A stretch of DNA of 64,000 nt from Bacillus pseudomycoides (GTDB taxonomy: Bacteria > Bacillota > Bacilli > Bacillales > Bacillaceae_G): assembly GCF_022811845.1 (NCBI RefSeq), contig NZ_CP064266.1, positions 248,001-312,000 of the forward strand. Reading direction: 5' to 3'. The position numbers and the translations under genes are program-made. Positions 17,844 to 27,080 of this stretch are shown here, piece by piece. The notes beneath the pieces are model-generated. The model saw nothing but the letters and a program-made list of their open reading frames with translations, was not told the origin of the DNA and searched no databases. Each line of letters opens with the position of its first letter. The first letter of the stretch is position 1.

Positions 17844-18761
17844 TTATCTTTTTATTTCTGTTAACATCCGCAGCTGTTCACTATATTTCTTTTGTGGTAA
17901 CTTAACATATCCAACTTCTTCAGCAAGCCCGCCCGCATGTTGCATCATAAATGTCACATACTCTGCCACGCTACTGTTATTTCGAATAGAATCATGATTT
18001 ACATAAGCAAATAACGATCTTGACAATGGCTTATAAGTACCCGTTTGAATAGTTTCTTTCGTTGGTTGTACACCATTTACTTTTATAGCCTTTACCTTAT
18101 CTTGATTCGCCATATAGTACGCATACCCCACAAATGCAATTGCATTTTTATCATTCATTACCCCTTGCATAATGACTTGATCGTCTTCAGATAAAGAAAC
18201 TGTTTTTGCAAGGCGATTATTCTGCAAAACAACACTTTGAAAATAATCATACGTACCGGAATCAACACCTGGTGCATAGAATTGCACCTTTTCATGCGGC
18301 CATTTCGGATGAATATGTGACCATCGTTTCGTTTTTCCATTTTCGCTCCATAATAGACGTAACTCCTCTATTGTCATATTATCTGCCCATGTATTTTGAC
18401 GATTCACAATAATTGTGAGGCCATCATAAGCGATTTCAAATGGTGTAAACTGGATGGAGTTTTTCCTCATAAAATCTTCTTCGACTTGTTTCACCTTACG
18501 TGAAGCATTATTAATATCTACTTCACCTTTTCCAAAACGATGAAATCCTCCTCCTGTCCCAGATATACTAATAGAAATTTTTACACGCGGGTCTTTCTTT
18601 GTGTATTCTTCCGCTATCGCCTCCATAATGGGAAAGACGGTTGAGGATCCATCAACTCTTACTTCCCTCATATCATTAACAGCGGATATAGTAGACACGT
18701 GCGAAAACATAAAACATGCTGATATTGCTAACATTTTGATATATTTTCTTGTCCACTTCAC
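17844..18761 (-). CDS. pstS: Phosphate ABC transporter substrate-binding protein PstS
   Basis: 305-aa extracellular phosphate-binding protein. The phosphate loop VDGSSTVFPIMEAIAEEY and GSGTYDYF-like APGVDSGTYDYF segment match PstS. The N-terminus MKWTRKYIKMLAISACFMF is a signal peptide. AISAC could be a lipobox, but the hydrophobic core runs on past the Cys to VSTISA, so cleavage at ISA by signal peptidase I is also possible. GTG start after AGGAGGAAATACAC. It is the first gene of pstSCAB and lies behind a PhoP-type box. Confidence 0.93.
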   Translation of the reverse strand: MKWTRKYIKMLAISACFMFSHVSTISAVNDMREVRVDGSSTVFPIMEAIAEEYTKKDPRVKISISISGTGGGFHRFGKGEVDINNASRKVKQVEEDFMRKNSIQFTPFEIAYDGLTIIVNRQNTWADNMTIEELRLLWSENGKTKRWSHIHPKWPHEKVQFYAPGVDSGTYDYFQSVVLQNNRLAKTVSLSEDDQVIMQGVMNDKNAIAFVGYAYYMANQDKVKAIKVNGVQPTKETIQTGTYKPLSRSLFAYVNHDSIRNNSSVAEYVTFMMQHAGGLAEEVGYVKLPQKKYSEQLRMLTEIKR

Positions 18762-18846
18762 GTGTATTTCCTCCTAGAAGTATCCCGAAATAACAGGATT
18801 ACAGATATAAGAATACTGCCGAACTATTAATTCGGTTTTAATAATT

Positions 18847-18880
18847 TGTAAAAGTTTTGTAAAGTTCAACTTAATGTGAA
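18847..18880 (-). promoter_or_regulatory. Pho box (PhoP-P binding repeats) upstream of pstS
   Basis: On the minus strand four TTnACA-like repeats stand in two pairs, each pair with an 11-bp period: TTCACA (18875-18880) with TTGAAC (18864-18869), and TTTACA (18858-18863) with TTTACA (18847-18852). The Bacillus PhoP consensus is TT(A/T/C)A(C/T)A spaced by about five bases. The repeats lie ~90 bases before the pstS start, as expected for phosphate-starvation induction. Confidence 0.78.
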
Positions 18881-19010
18881 GGAATACAATGCTCCTTTCT
18901 CATTTTCATTTTTCAAAAGTAAATATATGACTGACCATGTATTTTTCCACACCTCATTTTGTGTACATGATATGCTCGTCCATAATTACTAAACTCTATG
19001 CATAAAATAC

Positions 19011-19044
19011 AAAAAAAAGCACACTATCTTTTGAGATAGTGTGC
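19011..19044 (-). terminator. pbpA terminator
   Basis: GCACACTATCT / AGATAGTGTGC hairpin with eight T on the minus strand, 16 bases after the pbpA stop. It insulates pbpA from the pst promoter. Confidence 0.9.
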
Positions 19045-19059
19045 CAAATTCACATATTT

Positions 19060-21168
19060 TTATTCTTCTTTTCCTTTTTTATCTTTCTCATCTTTTGGCG
19101 CTTCACCCGTTACTTCTTGTTTTTTCAAATCAAAGTAAGCATCCATAATTTCACGACCGATGTATCCGTTAATTCCAGCTTTATCATCAACCCATGGAAC
19201 GACAACAGAGAATGCCACCTCTGGATTATCAAGCGGCGCGTAGCCTACTAGCGTTAAATTATAAGTTTCTTTACGTTGCCCTGTTGCCTCTCTTCCAATT
19301 TCTTTATCGCCACCATAAACTGTCTGAGCGGTTCCAGTTTTTCCAGCAGCTTTATATGATGCACCAGTAAAGTATTTTGTCCCAGTGCCCCCCTGGTCAT
19401 TGAACACTTGTCTAAACCCTTCTTGCACACGTTTGATGTGTTCTTCAGACATATCAACACGATTTAATACTTTTGGTTCCATTGATTGAATTACTTTCCC
19501 AACTTCGTCCGGTTTAGATGTTGGCTGGCGAATTTCTTTTACAACTTGCGGTTGCATACGATAACCACCATTTGCAATTGTAGATACATATTGTGCTAAT
19601 TGAAGTGGGGTATATGTATCATACTGTCCGATTGCTAAATCTAATAAATAACCCGGTGTATAATCCGATCCTTTAATTCCAGGTGTTTCGTTTGGCAAGT
19701 CAATACCTGTTTTTACCCCAAGGCCAAATTGACTGAAATAATAACGCATGTCCTCAAATGATTTTTTCTTAATATCTAAAGTACCACCTCTAGTATATTG
19801 TACATTAGCAATGTTCATAGCTGTTCTAAACATGTATACGTTAGATGACATCTTTAAAGCAGTAAGATCATCAATATACCCCATGTTTTTCCAAGATTTT
19901 TTAGGCTTTGTACCCTTTAAGACAATTGGTTCATCAAACATTACATCACCTGGTCTAATAGCACCCATTTGGTATCCCGTTAGCACCGTAGCACCTTTTA
20001 CAGTTGAACCCATCGGATAAGAACTTGTCATTGTTCCTAATGCAAAGTCATCTACTTCTGTTTTCCCATCTTTTTCCACAAGTTGTTTTCCAGCCATAGA
20101 TAAAACTTCACCATTTTTCGGGTTCATCATCACAACAAACGCACGGTCTAACATTGGTTGTGAACCTTTATACTGCATTAAACTCTTCGAAATAATTTCT
20201 TCTACACGCTTTTGCAGTTCCATATCAATTGTTAAATTCAAATCGTTTCCTCGTTGTCCTTTAGAAACGTTTATTGTTTCTAAAATATTCCCGTCTTTGT
20301 CTGTAACATTTCTCACTTCTGCTTTTGTACCATGAAGCGTATCCTCGTACTGTTGTTCAATATAACTTTTACCAACGCGGTCGTTACGGTTATAATCTCG
20401 AACAAGAAAATAATCTAGTCGTTCTCTTGGCAACCCTTCATCTGAGCTTGTTACACCACCAAGTACACTACGGAACATATCATCATAAGTGTATTTACGA
20501 TCCCAATCAACTGTCGTATCTACACCTGGCAACAATGCTAAATTTTCACTAATGATTGCATATTCTTTTGGTGTTACATCTTTTTTTATGATTTGCGGTG
20601 TCATTGCATATCCGCCATCCATTTTACTCTTAATTGCAAGTATTTCTAAATCTTCCGCCGTTAACTGATTGATTTCTGCTTCGGTCACGCGATTACGCTG
20701 ACGCTCTGCAATTTCTTTATCATCAATTTTCTTTGCTTTAAGCTCTGCTTGGTCTTTCTTTGTAATCTTTTCTTTTGCTTCATCTTCATGTAAAGAAAGC
20801 CAATAATCTTTTTTATCACGTTCTGTTAATTTATCTGGCAATACTTCAATATACTCCGCTAGTTTTTTCGCCGTTTCTAAACGTTCTTCTGAAGTTGATC
20901 CCTTCATTCTTGTAAACGTAATCGTACGAACTGGATTATTATCTACAACCGGGCGACCATATCTGTCAAAGATTTTCCCACGTGGAACTGGATTACTTAT
21001 GGTTGAGTTCTCTTTTTTTTCGACCTCATTTTTATAATCTTCACCATGTACAATTTGTACCATTCCAAGCTTCACAATAATCGCTGAAAACATTAAAAAC
21101 ACACAAAAAAACAACACGTTAAGCCGAAACGGAACGTGGGTCTTCTTTTTTTTCTTCTTTTTACTCAT
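19060..21168 (-). CDS. pbpA: Class B penicillin-binding protein, PbpA/PBP2 type
   Basis: 702 aa. Transpeptidase that cross-links peptidoglycan in the cell wall during elongation. It has a lysine-rich cytoplasmic tip (SKKKKKKKTHVPF), one membrane helix (about 20-40), a PBP dimerisation domain from VPRGKIFDRYGRP, then active-site motifs GSTVKGA (SxxK), SSN (SxN) and AAGKTGTAQ (KTG). The C-terminal tail is acidic and basic (APKDEKDKKGKEE). The start is the ATG after GAGGGGGTTCGT. The order sodA-yqgE-pbpA-pst is the B. subtilis order, which supports the symbol. Confidence 0.92.
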   Translation of the reverse strand: MSKKKKKKKTHVPFRLNVLFFCVFLMFSAIIVKLGMVQIVHGEDYKNEVEKKENSTISNPVPRGKIFDRYGRPVVDNNPVRTITFTRMKGSTSEERLETAKKLAEYIEVLPDKLTERDKKDYWLSLHEDEAKEKITKKDQAELKAKKIDDKEIAERQRNRVTEAEINQLTAEDLEILAIKSKMDGGYAMTPQIIKKDVTPKEYAIISENLALLPGVDTTVDWDRKYTYDDMFRSVLGGVTSSDEGLPRERLDYFLVRDYNRNDRVGKSYIEQQYEDTLHGTKAEVRNVTDKDGNILETINVSKGQRGNDLNLTIDMELQKRVEEIISKSLMQYKGSQPMLDRAFVVMMNPKNGEVLSMAGKQLVEKDGKTEVDDFALGTMTSSYPMGSTVKGATVLTGYQMGAIRPGDVMFDEPIVLKGTKPKKSWKNMGYIDDLTALKMSSNVYMFRTAMNIANVQYTRGGTLDIKKKSFEDMRYYFSQFGLGVKTGIDLPNETPGIKGSDYTPGYLLDLAIGQYDTYTPLQLAQYVSTIANGGYRMQPQVVKEIRQPTSKPDEVGKVIQSMEPKVLNRVDMSEEHIKRVQEGFRQVFNDQGGTGTKYFTGASYKAAGKTGTAQTVYGGDKEIGREATGQRKETYNLTLVGYAPLDNPEVAFSVVVPWVDDKAGINGYIGREIMDAYFDLKKQEVTGEAPKDEKDKKGKEE

Positions 21169-21277
21169 ACGAACCCCCTCTACCAACAGCTATGTAATAG
21201 GAAAGGGACACCTTATTACAGGTGTCCTCACTGCTGTTTTACATGTCTTTTTATTCTAGCATAAAAACGGGAAGAAG

Positions 21278-22555
21278 TTAACCTTCTCGTTCGGTATGAT
21301 TTTGTGTTGTTTCAGGTGCTGGAATCCTTGTTTTATTTGGATTTCCTTCCTCATATTTGACATTTCTAACAGCAAAATAAATAAGTAAATGTCCAGCTCC
21401 GAGAATACATAATAAAACAGGTAAGCTTTTTGCTGGCGCAAAAAATGATACTGCACATAAGAAACTTAGAATGGAACATATTCTTCCACCGTTCAACCAT
21501 AGCTCTCGTACAACAATATACTCAACACGCCACTCTCTCGCCTGCTTCGCTCTTCCAATTACATCATATGTCATAGAACCATATGGAACGAGCAAAATTG
21601 GATAAGCAATAGCGATACACGCTGCATAAATGAGCAATTTCACATATGTAACCTGAAAAATAACTAAAAATACAACGACATACAAAATAATTCCACCAAG
21701 TAAAATCGATTTTTTTCTCCATTCCTTTTTTAACATACGTGCAACCAAGTAATAGCATACAAATGAAACAGCGGAATTCACTAAACTATACTTTCCTAAT
21801 GCAAATTCGCTCCCTGATGTTAAATAGACATATACAGAAATAACAAAAATAAATGTTCCTTCCCTTAATCCTTGAAAAAAGTGTGCGCGTGTAATCCTTC
21901 CCCAGTTTTTATCAATCTTACGTTCTTTCAAAACTTGAACAATTTCATAGTGCCCTTCACATTCTCTTTTCGATAAAAAGAAGCTTATGACAACAGCAAT
22001 TGCAAATAAAGATAAAGAAAGAAAAAAAATAACTGTATAACCACTCCATTTTTCCATACGTGAAATGGTATATCCCGCTGCTATTGGCCCGATCATTCCC
22101 GAGAATGATGTGAGAAGACCAAGAAAACCGTTAAAAAAATCACGTGTTTCCGGTTCCGTAATCTCAAATGTCAACAGATTAAATGCCAGCCAATAAAAAC
22201 CGTATCCAATTCCAAGAAGACCACCAAGTAATAAAATGTAATGAGAAGCATGCGTCCCTGCAAGTAAAACAACAATAAAAAAAGTCGCTAACGTTCCAAC
22301 TCCTACTCGCAGTAAAATAGCACGATCTATCCGCTTTGCTAATTTTCCTGCAAAAAGAAATGTTAGTAGCTGTAATACAGCACTTGCTAAATTATACAAC
22401 CCAAGGCTCACATAATTTTGTGTTTGCTTCCATAAATAAATGTTAACAAACGTATTGGATAAAGAAATCGCGAGCGTGTATAATCCGCCCATAACAAGCA
22501 ACAATATTAAGTCACGATTCACCTCGACATCGCCAATTACATGTTTCCACTTCAT
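21278..22555 (-). CDS. yqgE: MFS-family membrane protein YqgE
   Basis: 425 aa with about 12 hydrophobic segments of the major facilitator fold. The start is MKWKHVIGDVEVNRDL; GKLAKRIDRAILLRVG resembles the conserved loop after helix 2. No substrate can be inferred; the family member in B. subtilis (yqgE) has no known role. It lies between sodA and pbpA and has its own ribosome site AAAGGAGAG. Confidence 0.85.
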   Translation of the reverse strand: MKWKHVIGDVEVNRDLILLLVMGGLYTLAISLSNTFVNIYLWKQTQNYVSLGLYNLASAVLQLLTFLFAGKLAKRIDRAILLRVGVGTLATFFIVVLLAGTHASHYILLLGGLLGIGYGFYWLAFNLLTFEITEPETRDFFNGFLGLLTSFSGMIGPIAAGYTISRMEKWSGYTVIFFLSLSLFAIAVVISFFLSKRECEGHYEIVQVLKERKIDKNWGRITRAHFFQGLREGTFIFVISVYVYLTSGSEFALGKYSLVNSAVSFVCYYLVARMLKKEWRKKSILLGGIILYVVVFLVIFQVTYVKLLIYAACIAIAYPILLVPYGSMTYDVIGRAKQAREWRVEYIVVRELWLNGGRICSILSFLCAVSFFAPAKSLPVLLCILGAGHLLIYFAVRNVKYEEGNPNKTRIPAPETTQNHTEREG

Positions 22556-22624
22556 ACATAACTCTCCTTTACTTCATGTTCTAGTCTTCCAAAGACAAGC
22601 GCAATTATGTAAAAGAAAGCATAC

Positions 22625-22653
22625 AAAAAAGCTAGGAGAATATTCCCCTAGCT
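22625..22653 (-). terminator. sodA terminator
   Basis: GCTAGGgGAA / TTCtCCTAGC hairpin followed by TTTTTTG on the minus strand, ~40 bases after the sodA stop. Confidence 0.82.
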
Positions 22654-22691
22654 TCTTCAATATCAACTTGCATAAAACGAAATACGCGATA

Positions 22692-23303
22692 TTATTTAGC
22701 TTCTTGGTAACGCTTTTCAGCTGCGTTCCAGTCTACAACGTTCCAGAATGCACCGATGTAGTCAGGACGACGGTTTTGGTAATGTAAGTAGTAAGCATGC
22801 TCCCAAACATCTAAACCGATAACTGGAGTTTTACCTTCTGTTAAAGGAGAATCTTGGTTTGGAGTGCTTGTTACTTCTAGCTCACCATTGTTTACTACTA
22901 ACCAAGCCCAACCAGAACCGAAGCGAGTTGCACCAGCTTTCGCGAATTCTTCTTTGAATGCATCAAAGCTACCGAATTTCGCTTCAATTGCAGCTGCAAG
23001 TTCACCTACAGGTTGTCCACCACCGTTTGGAGATAGAATTGTCCAGAAGAAAGTATGGTTCGCATGTCCGCCACCGTTGTTGCGTACTGCAGTACGAATT
23101 GCTTCTGGTACTTCATTTAAGTTTGCAACTAATTCTTCAACACTTTTGTCAGCTAGTTCTGCATGACCTTCTAGCGCAGCGTTTAAATTTGTTACGTAAG
23201 TGTTGTGGTGTTTTGTATGATGGATGTTCATTGTTTCTTTATCAAAGTGAGGTTCTAAAGCATCATACGCATAAGGTAAATTTGGTAATTCATGTTTTGC
23301 CAT
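22692..23303 (-). CDS. sodA: Superoxide dismutase (Mn type)
   Basis: 203 aa. It converts superoxide to hydrogen peroxide and oxygen. Metal ligands are H27 (NIHHTKHH), H82 (HANHTFFW), and D and H in DVWEHAYYLHYQNRRPDY near 164-168. GGGQPVGEL and the Mn-type residue pattern support manganese use. It has no signal peptide, so it is cytosolic or on the spore by another route. Single gene. Confidence 0.96.
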   Translation of the reverse strand: MAKHELPNLPYAYDALEPHFDKETMNIHHTKHHNTYVTNLNAALEGHAELADKSVEELVANLNEVPEAIRTAVRNNGGGHANHTFFWTILSPNGGGQPVGELAAAIEAKFGSFDAFKEEFAKAGATRFGSGWAWLVVNNGELEVTSTPNQDSPLTEGKTPVIGLDVWEHAYYLHYQNRRPDYIGAFWNVVDWNAAEKRYQEAK

Positions 23304-23466
23304 TGTTACATTCCTCCCAGTTTATGTATTGCCAAAATAATTTAGCATACAACTTCATTTTACCCTAATTGCCATAGGGTGAAAACAAATTAAATCACAT
23401 TGTCTTGCTATCATTAACGTAGCAAAATTCCCATTTCTTTTCAAACAAAATGCTCATATATTTCGT

Positions 23467-23494
23467 AAAAAAAGCTCCCTTCTACAAGGAAGCT
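23467..23494 (-). terminator. Terminator after the tRNA gene
   Basis: AGCTTCC / GGGAGCT stem with a G-U pair, then TTTTTTTACG on the minus strand, ~35 bases after the tRNA 3' end. Confidence 0.8.
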
Positions 23495-23527
23495 TCTCGT
23501 CTACATGATGAACATGTGAAATGGATA

Positions 23528-23601
23528 TGGACCCTGTAGGACTCGAACCTACGACCGGACGGTTATGAGCCGTCTGCTCTAACCAGCTGAGCTAAGGGTC
23601 C
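23528..23601 (-). tRNA. tRNA with CAU anticodon, probably tRNA-Ile2 (lysidine-modified)
   Basis: 74-nt cloverleaf on the minus strand: acceptor GGACCCT / AGGGTCC, D arm AGCTCAGCTGGTTAGAGC, anticodon arm GACGG-CTCATAA-CCGTC, T arm GTAGGTTCGAGTCCTAC, discriminator A. CCA is not encoded (TAT follows). CAU could mean Met or Ile2. The C4-G69 and C5-G68 pairs and the overall likeness to tRNA-Ile2 favour TilS-modified isoleucine tRNA reading AUA. Confidence 0.9.
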
Positions 23602-24123
23602 AAAATTATGTATATGGCGGTGATTGAAATTCAGATTCACCACCAAATCTCCAAAGAACATTCATAAAAGCTGAAAACTGCGAGATATATTCTTTAAGAA
23701 ATGTAAGATAAATTTACCATATAAAAAAGAAAAGTGTCAATTGTATTTTCATCCTCCTCTAACTAATGATTAATTCCTCCCAATTCCACTGTTACTGACA
23801 GCTTATCCTTTTTACTTGTCGTTACACCTTAAAATAAGATTTTACTGCCAAGTAAATGATTATATACATTCATTTTGATTTTCTTAACATACGATTCCCT
23901 GCTGTGCAAAATACAACGTAGCCTGCACTGATTTTCTTCCTTTGCTTTGCAGGAAAGGACAACCACCTAAAAAAGACTTTGATAGGTAATACATCCTCTA
24001 TACAGTCCAATTACTAGAGCATTAACCTTATTTCATACGATATAACTTGTGATTCTCTAGATTCTTACGTTACAATGACTTTATGCATCAATCTATCCTA
24101 CATATAGCAAAGGAAGTGAATAG
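23602..24123. other. 522-bp intergenic region
   Basis: No gene with a ribosome site on either strand. It holds the tRNA promoter and leader on the minus strand and, at the right end, the promoter region of yqgB. An imperfect GGTGAttgaaattcagatTCACC repeat lies at about 23617-23639. Nothing else was recognised. Confidence 0.6.
23711..23740 (-). promoter_or_regulatory. Promoter of the tRNA gene
   Basis: On the minus strand a consensus -35 TTGACA (23735-23740), an 18-bp spacer and -10 TAAATT (23711-23716), about 100 bases before the tRNA. Confidence 0.65.
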
Positions 24124-24891
24124 ATGTCCATCTTTACACAACTAATAAAAAGTTTATATTCGCCAAAGGACATGGCACTTTTTCGTTTTCAAAAAATGGG
24201 GAAAACGATTCTGTACGTCATGTTATTATGCCTAATCGCAACGATTCCAAAAACTTTTATATTCGGAAATTTCGTACAAGAGATCGTTTCTACCGTGCAC
24301 CAATCAATTGAAAAAGATCTCCCGGATTTTAAAATTGAGAATGGTGAACTTCATACCGACATCAAAGAACCTATTATAAAAGAAGATGGAGATTTTGTTT
24401 TCGTATTTGATCCTAATGCAACAAATACGGATGCATATACAAATAAACAAGGTGTATTCGTTTTAAAAGATAAAGTTGTATCTATTAATAACAATCAAAC
24501 ACAAAGTCAATCTTACAGTGACTTCGGTAATGGGACATTTGAGAAAAAAGATATCCAAGGTATTGTATCAGCCGTTGATAATATCTATCCATTTCTCATG
24601 TTTGGTGTTGGAATAGCTATTTACTTGTACCAATTATTTATTTCGTTCCTAGGTACAACTATTTTAGCCTTTATCGGTTCAGCAATGGTTGGTCAGCGAA
24701 AAGTATCTTACAAACAAGTTTGGACGTTAACAGCTTACAGCTATACAATTCCAACTATTTTCTTTATGATTATGAATGCATTCAACATAAATGTGCCAGG
24801 AACATTCCTTCTGTACACTGCCATCATTTTAATTGTACTGTACTTAACCATTAAAGAAATACCAAAACCTAAGGAAAAACACGAACTATAA
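24124..24891 (+). CDS. yqgB: DUF1189 membrane protein YqgB
   Basis: 255 aa. One helix near residues 28-45, an outside domain of ~110 residues (ENGELHTDIKEPIIKEDGD), then three to four C-terminal helices. This is the DUF1189 layout, with the family start SLYSPKDMALFRFQKMGKT. Function unknown; members are usually near sodA and ispG as here. It starts at the ATG after AAAGGAAGTGAATAG and ends in its own terminator. Confidence 0.8.
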   Translation: MSIFTQLIKSLYSPKDMALFRFQKMGKTILYVMLLCLIATIPKTFIFGNFVQEIVSTVHQSIEKDLPDFKIENGELHTDIKEPIIKEDGDFVFVFDPNATNTDAYTNKQGVFVLKDKVVSINNNQTQSQSYSDFGNGTFEKKDIQGIVSAVDNIYPFLMFGVGIAIYLYQLFISFLGTTILAFIGSAMVGQRKVSYKQVWTLTAYSYTIPTIFFMIMNAFNINVPGTFLLYTAIILIVLYLTIKEIPKPKEKHEL

Positions 24892-24919
24892 AAAAATGCC
24901 AATTTGGCATTTTTTTTTT
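24890..24919 (+). terminator. yqgB terminator
   Basis: AAATGCCAATTTGGCATTT, a short strong palindrome, followed by T9; the minus strand also has an A/T run. Confidence 0.88.
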
Positions 24920-24956
24920 GGACAAGCATATATTTCCTAACAAAGGAGTGAGGAAT

Positions 24957-25304
24957 ATGAAGAGACTTGGTGCACTCTTACTTGTGCTTGTTCTCGGTTA
25001 CGTGTTTTATTACGATATAAAAATTGGTACTTTACCAATGTTAAGTTCATACAAAAAAACAACAGCTGCTCAAACTGTAAAAAAAGAAAATGTTGATACA
25101 AAAACAAAAAAAGAAACAGATGTTCAGTATAAAGCGATTGAAGTAAAAACAGGAGATACTGTTTTATCCATTACAGAAGCGATTAACAAGAAAAAAGTTC
25201 CTTCTATTGAAACAGTAATCGCTGATTTTAAACAATTAAATAAAAATACATCTTCTACAAAAATACAAATTGGAAAATCTTATAAATTCCCGTTATATCA
25301 ATGA
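24957..25304 (+). CDS. yqfZ: LysM-like small exported or anchored protein YqfZ
   Basis: 115 aa. An N-terminal hydrophobic segment (LGALLLVLVLGYVFYY, residues 4-19) is an uncleaved anchor or signal. After a Lys/Thr-rich linker the C-terminal part (YKAIEVKTGDTVLSITEAIN … IGKSYKFPLY) has the LysM pattern of a peptidoglycan-binding repeat. The start is the ATG after AAAGGAGTGAGGAAT; the longer frame runs into the terminator. In B. subtilis yqfZ lies in the same place beside ispG. Confidence 0.8.
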   Translation: MKRLGALLLVLVLGYVFYYDIKIGTLPMLSSYKKTTAAQTVKKENVDTKTKKETDVQYKAIEVKTGDTVLSITEAINKKKVPSIETVIADFKQLNKNTSSTKIQIGKSYKFPLYQ

Positions 25305-25459
25305 ACCATCACTTAATCCTTGTCAATTACATAAAGGCGCTGATACAATAGTAAAAGTGAAACCGAGCATATAGGTTTCTATTGCTTCATATCACATATA
25401 CTATATTTGATATGAAAGACAAAATAATAAACTTCTTTTATAAGGAGAGCGATCTATTC

Positions 25460-26569
25460 GTGAATGAAATGACTCATCGTACAAAAACACGTCCTGTTAA
25501 AGTTGGTAATTTAACAATTGGCGGTAATAATGAATTAATTATACAAAGTATGACAACAACAAAAACGCATGATGTAGAAGCAACTGTTGCCGAAATCAAA
25601 CGTTTAGAAGAAGCGGGTTGTCAAATCGTCCGCGTTGCTGTTCCAGACGAACGTGCAGCAAACGCAATTGCTGATATTAAAAAACAAATTAACATCCCAC
25701 TTGTTGCTGATATTCACTTTGATTATCGCCTTGCATTAAAAGCAATTGAAAGCGGTATTGATAAAGTACGTATCAACCCAGGTAACATCGGGCGTCGTCA
25801 TAAAGTAGAAGCGGTTGTAAATGCTGCGAAAGAACGCGGTATTCCAATTCGTATTGGTGTAAATGCTGGTTCATTAGAACGTCACATTTTAGAAAAGTAT
25901 GGTTACCCTACTGCAGATGGTATGGTTGAAAGTGCACTTCATCATATTAAAATTTTAGAGGATCTAGATTTCCATGATATTATCGTATCAATGAAAGCCT
26001 CTGATGTTAATTTGGCAATTGAAGCATATGAAAAAGCAGCTCGTGCTTTTGATTATCCATTGCACTTAGGTATTACAGAATCCGGAACATTATTTGCCGG
26101 AACTGTAAAAAGTGCTGCTGGTCTTGGAGCGATTTTAAGTAAAGGTCTCGGAAATACACTTCGTATTTCATTAAGTGCTGATCCAGTTGAAGAAGTAAAA
26201 GTTGCTCGCGAATTGTTAAAATCATTCGGTCTTGCATCAAACGCTGCAACACTTATTTCTTGTCCAACATGCGGTCGTATCGAAATCGATCTTATCAGTA
26301 TTGCAAATGAAGTAGAAGAATACATCTCTACACTGAAAGTACCAATTAAAGTTGCTGTACTTGGTTGTGCTGTAAACGGTCCTGGTGAAGCTCGTGAAGC
26401 AGATATCGGTATTGCTGGTGCACGCGGAGAAGGTTTATTATTCCGTAAAGGGAAAGTGGTTCGTAAAGTACCAGAAGAAACAATGGTAGAAGAACTGAAA
26501 AAAGAAATCGATGTAATTGCTGCTGAAATGGCTGCAAATCAAGAAAAAGAAAAACAAGAGCAAAAATAA
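25460..26569 (+). CDS. ispG: 4-hydroxy-3-methylbut-2-en-1-yl diphosphate synthase (flavodoxin)
   Basis: 369 aa. Penultimate step of the MEP isoprenoid pathway: it converts MEcPP to HMBPP with a 4Fe-4S cluster. Cluster ligands are in LISCPTCGR (two Cys) and VLGCAVNGPGEA (third Cys) near 270-315. The N-terminal TIM barrel begins TRPVKVGNLTIGGNN. I chose a GTG start, ten bases after AAGGAGAG, because the longer frame to 25382 has no ribosome site and extends past the family's usual N-terminus. IspH, the next enzyme, is encoded at 33676. Confidence 0.95.
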   Translation: MNEMTHRTKTRPVKVGNLTIGGNNELIIQSMTTTKTHDVEATVAEIKRLEEAGCQIVRVAVPDERAANAIADIKKQINIPLVADIHFDYRLALKAIESGIDKVRINPGNIGRRHKVEAVVNAAKERGIPIRIGVNAGSLERHILEKYGYPTADGMVESALHHIKILEDLDFHDIIVSMKASDVNLAIEAYEKAARAFDYPLHLGITESGTLFAGTVKSAAGLGAILSKGLGNTLRISLSADPVEEVKVARELLKSFGLASNAATLISCPTCGRIEIDLISIANEVEEYISTLKVPIKVAVLGCAVNGPGEAREADIGIAGARGEGLLFRKGKVVRKVPEETMVEELKKEIDVIAAEMAANQEKEKQEQK

Positions 26570-26612
26570 AAAGAACAGGCTGCTTAGATTTTATGAGCAG
26601 CCTGTTCTTTTT
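26569..26612 (+). terminator. ispG terminator
   Basis: AAGAACAGGCTGCT / AGCAGCCTGTTCTT, a 14-pair stem with T5 tail, directly after the stop. Confidence 0.92.
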
Positions 26613-26620
26613 ACTATAAA

Positions 26621-26660
26621 TAAAAGCTCGTCAGTTTCATAACTGACGAGCTTTTATTTT
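26621..26660 (-). terminator. zur terminator (bidirectional)
   Basis: TAAAAGCTCGTCAGTT / AACTGACGAGCTTTTA, a 16-bp stem overlapping the zur stop. U runs on both strands back up the ispG terminator. Confidence 0.9.
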
Positions 26661-27067
26661 GCACACTTTGGGCAACGCCCATATATTTCAAACTTATGTC
26701 CTGTTACTTCATATCCAGTAAAATCTTTATTCATAAAATCCATTGGGCAGGAAGTAATTTCTTTTGTACCACCACAATCCAAACAAATAAAGTGATGGTG
26801 ATGTTCCATAACAGAACATGTAAAACGAAAATGCTTTTCTCCATTTAGTTCCGTTTGCTCCAAAACACCAATTTCAGCAAATACCGTTAAATTACGATAG
26901 ATTGTATCAAAACTTAATCCTGGATAATCATCTTTCATATGCTCTAAGACGTCTTTTGCGGTTAAATAACGATTATGAGCCGCAAATAAACGTAACATTT
27001 CTTCCCTTTTTCCAGTGTGTTTATAGCCTTTTTCCTTCATAAGGCGTAAAGCTTCTGTCAGATTCAT
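26654..27067 (-). CDS. zur: Fur-family zinc uptake regulator Zur
   Basis: 137 aa. Winged-helix repressor that binds DNA when loaded with zinc and shuts zinc import genes. It has DTIYRNLTVF (recognition helix), an HHHHFICLDCGG regulatory His/Cys site near 85-96, and a structural zinc site CxxC twice (CLDC, CPKC at the C-terminus). Zur rather than Fur or PerR is chosen because it ends an operon of two zinc ABC-transporter genes and a Zur box stands at that promoter. The start is the ATG after GTAGGGATAGTT, 16 codons inside the longest frame. Confidence 0.9.
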   Translation of the reverse strand: MNLTEALRLMKEKGYKHTGKREEMLRLFAAHNRYLTAKDVLEHMKDDYPGLSFDTIYRNLTVFAEIGVLEQTELNGEKHFRFTCSVMEHHHHFICLDCGGTKEITSCPMDFMNKDFTGYEVTGHKFEIYGRCPKCAK

Positions 27068-27080
27068 AACTATCCCTACT

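Noticed and set aside
23617..23639. Near-palindrome GGTGA…TCACC by the tRNA
   Set aside because: Interior positions do not pair; too imperfect to call an operator.
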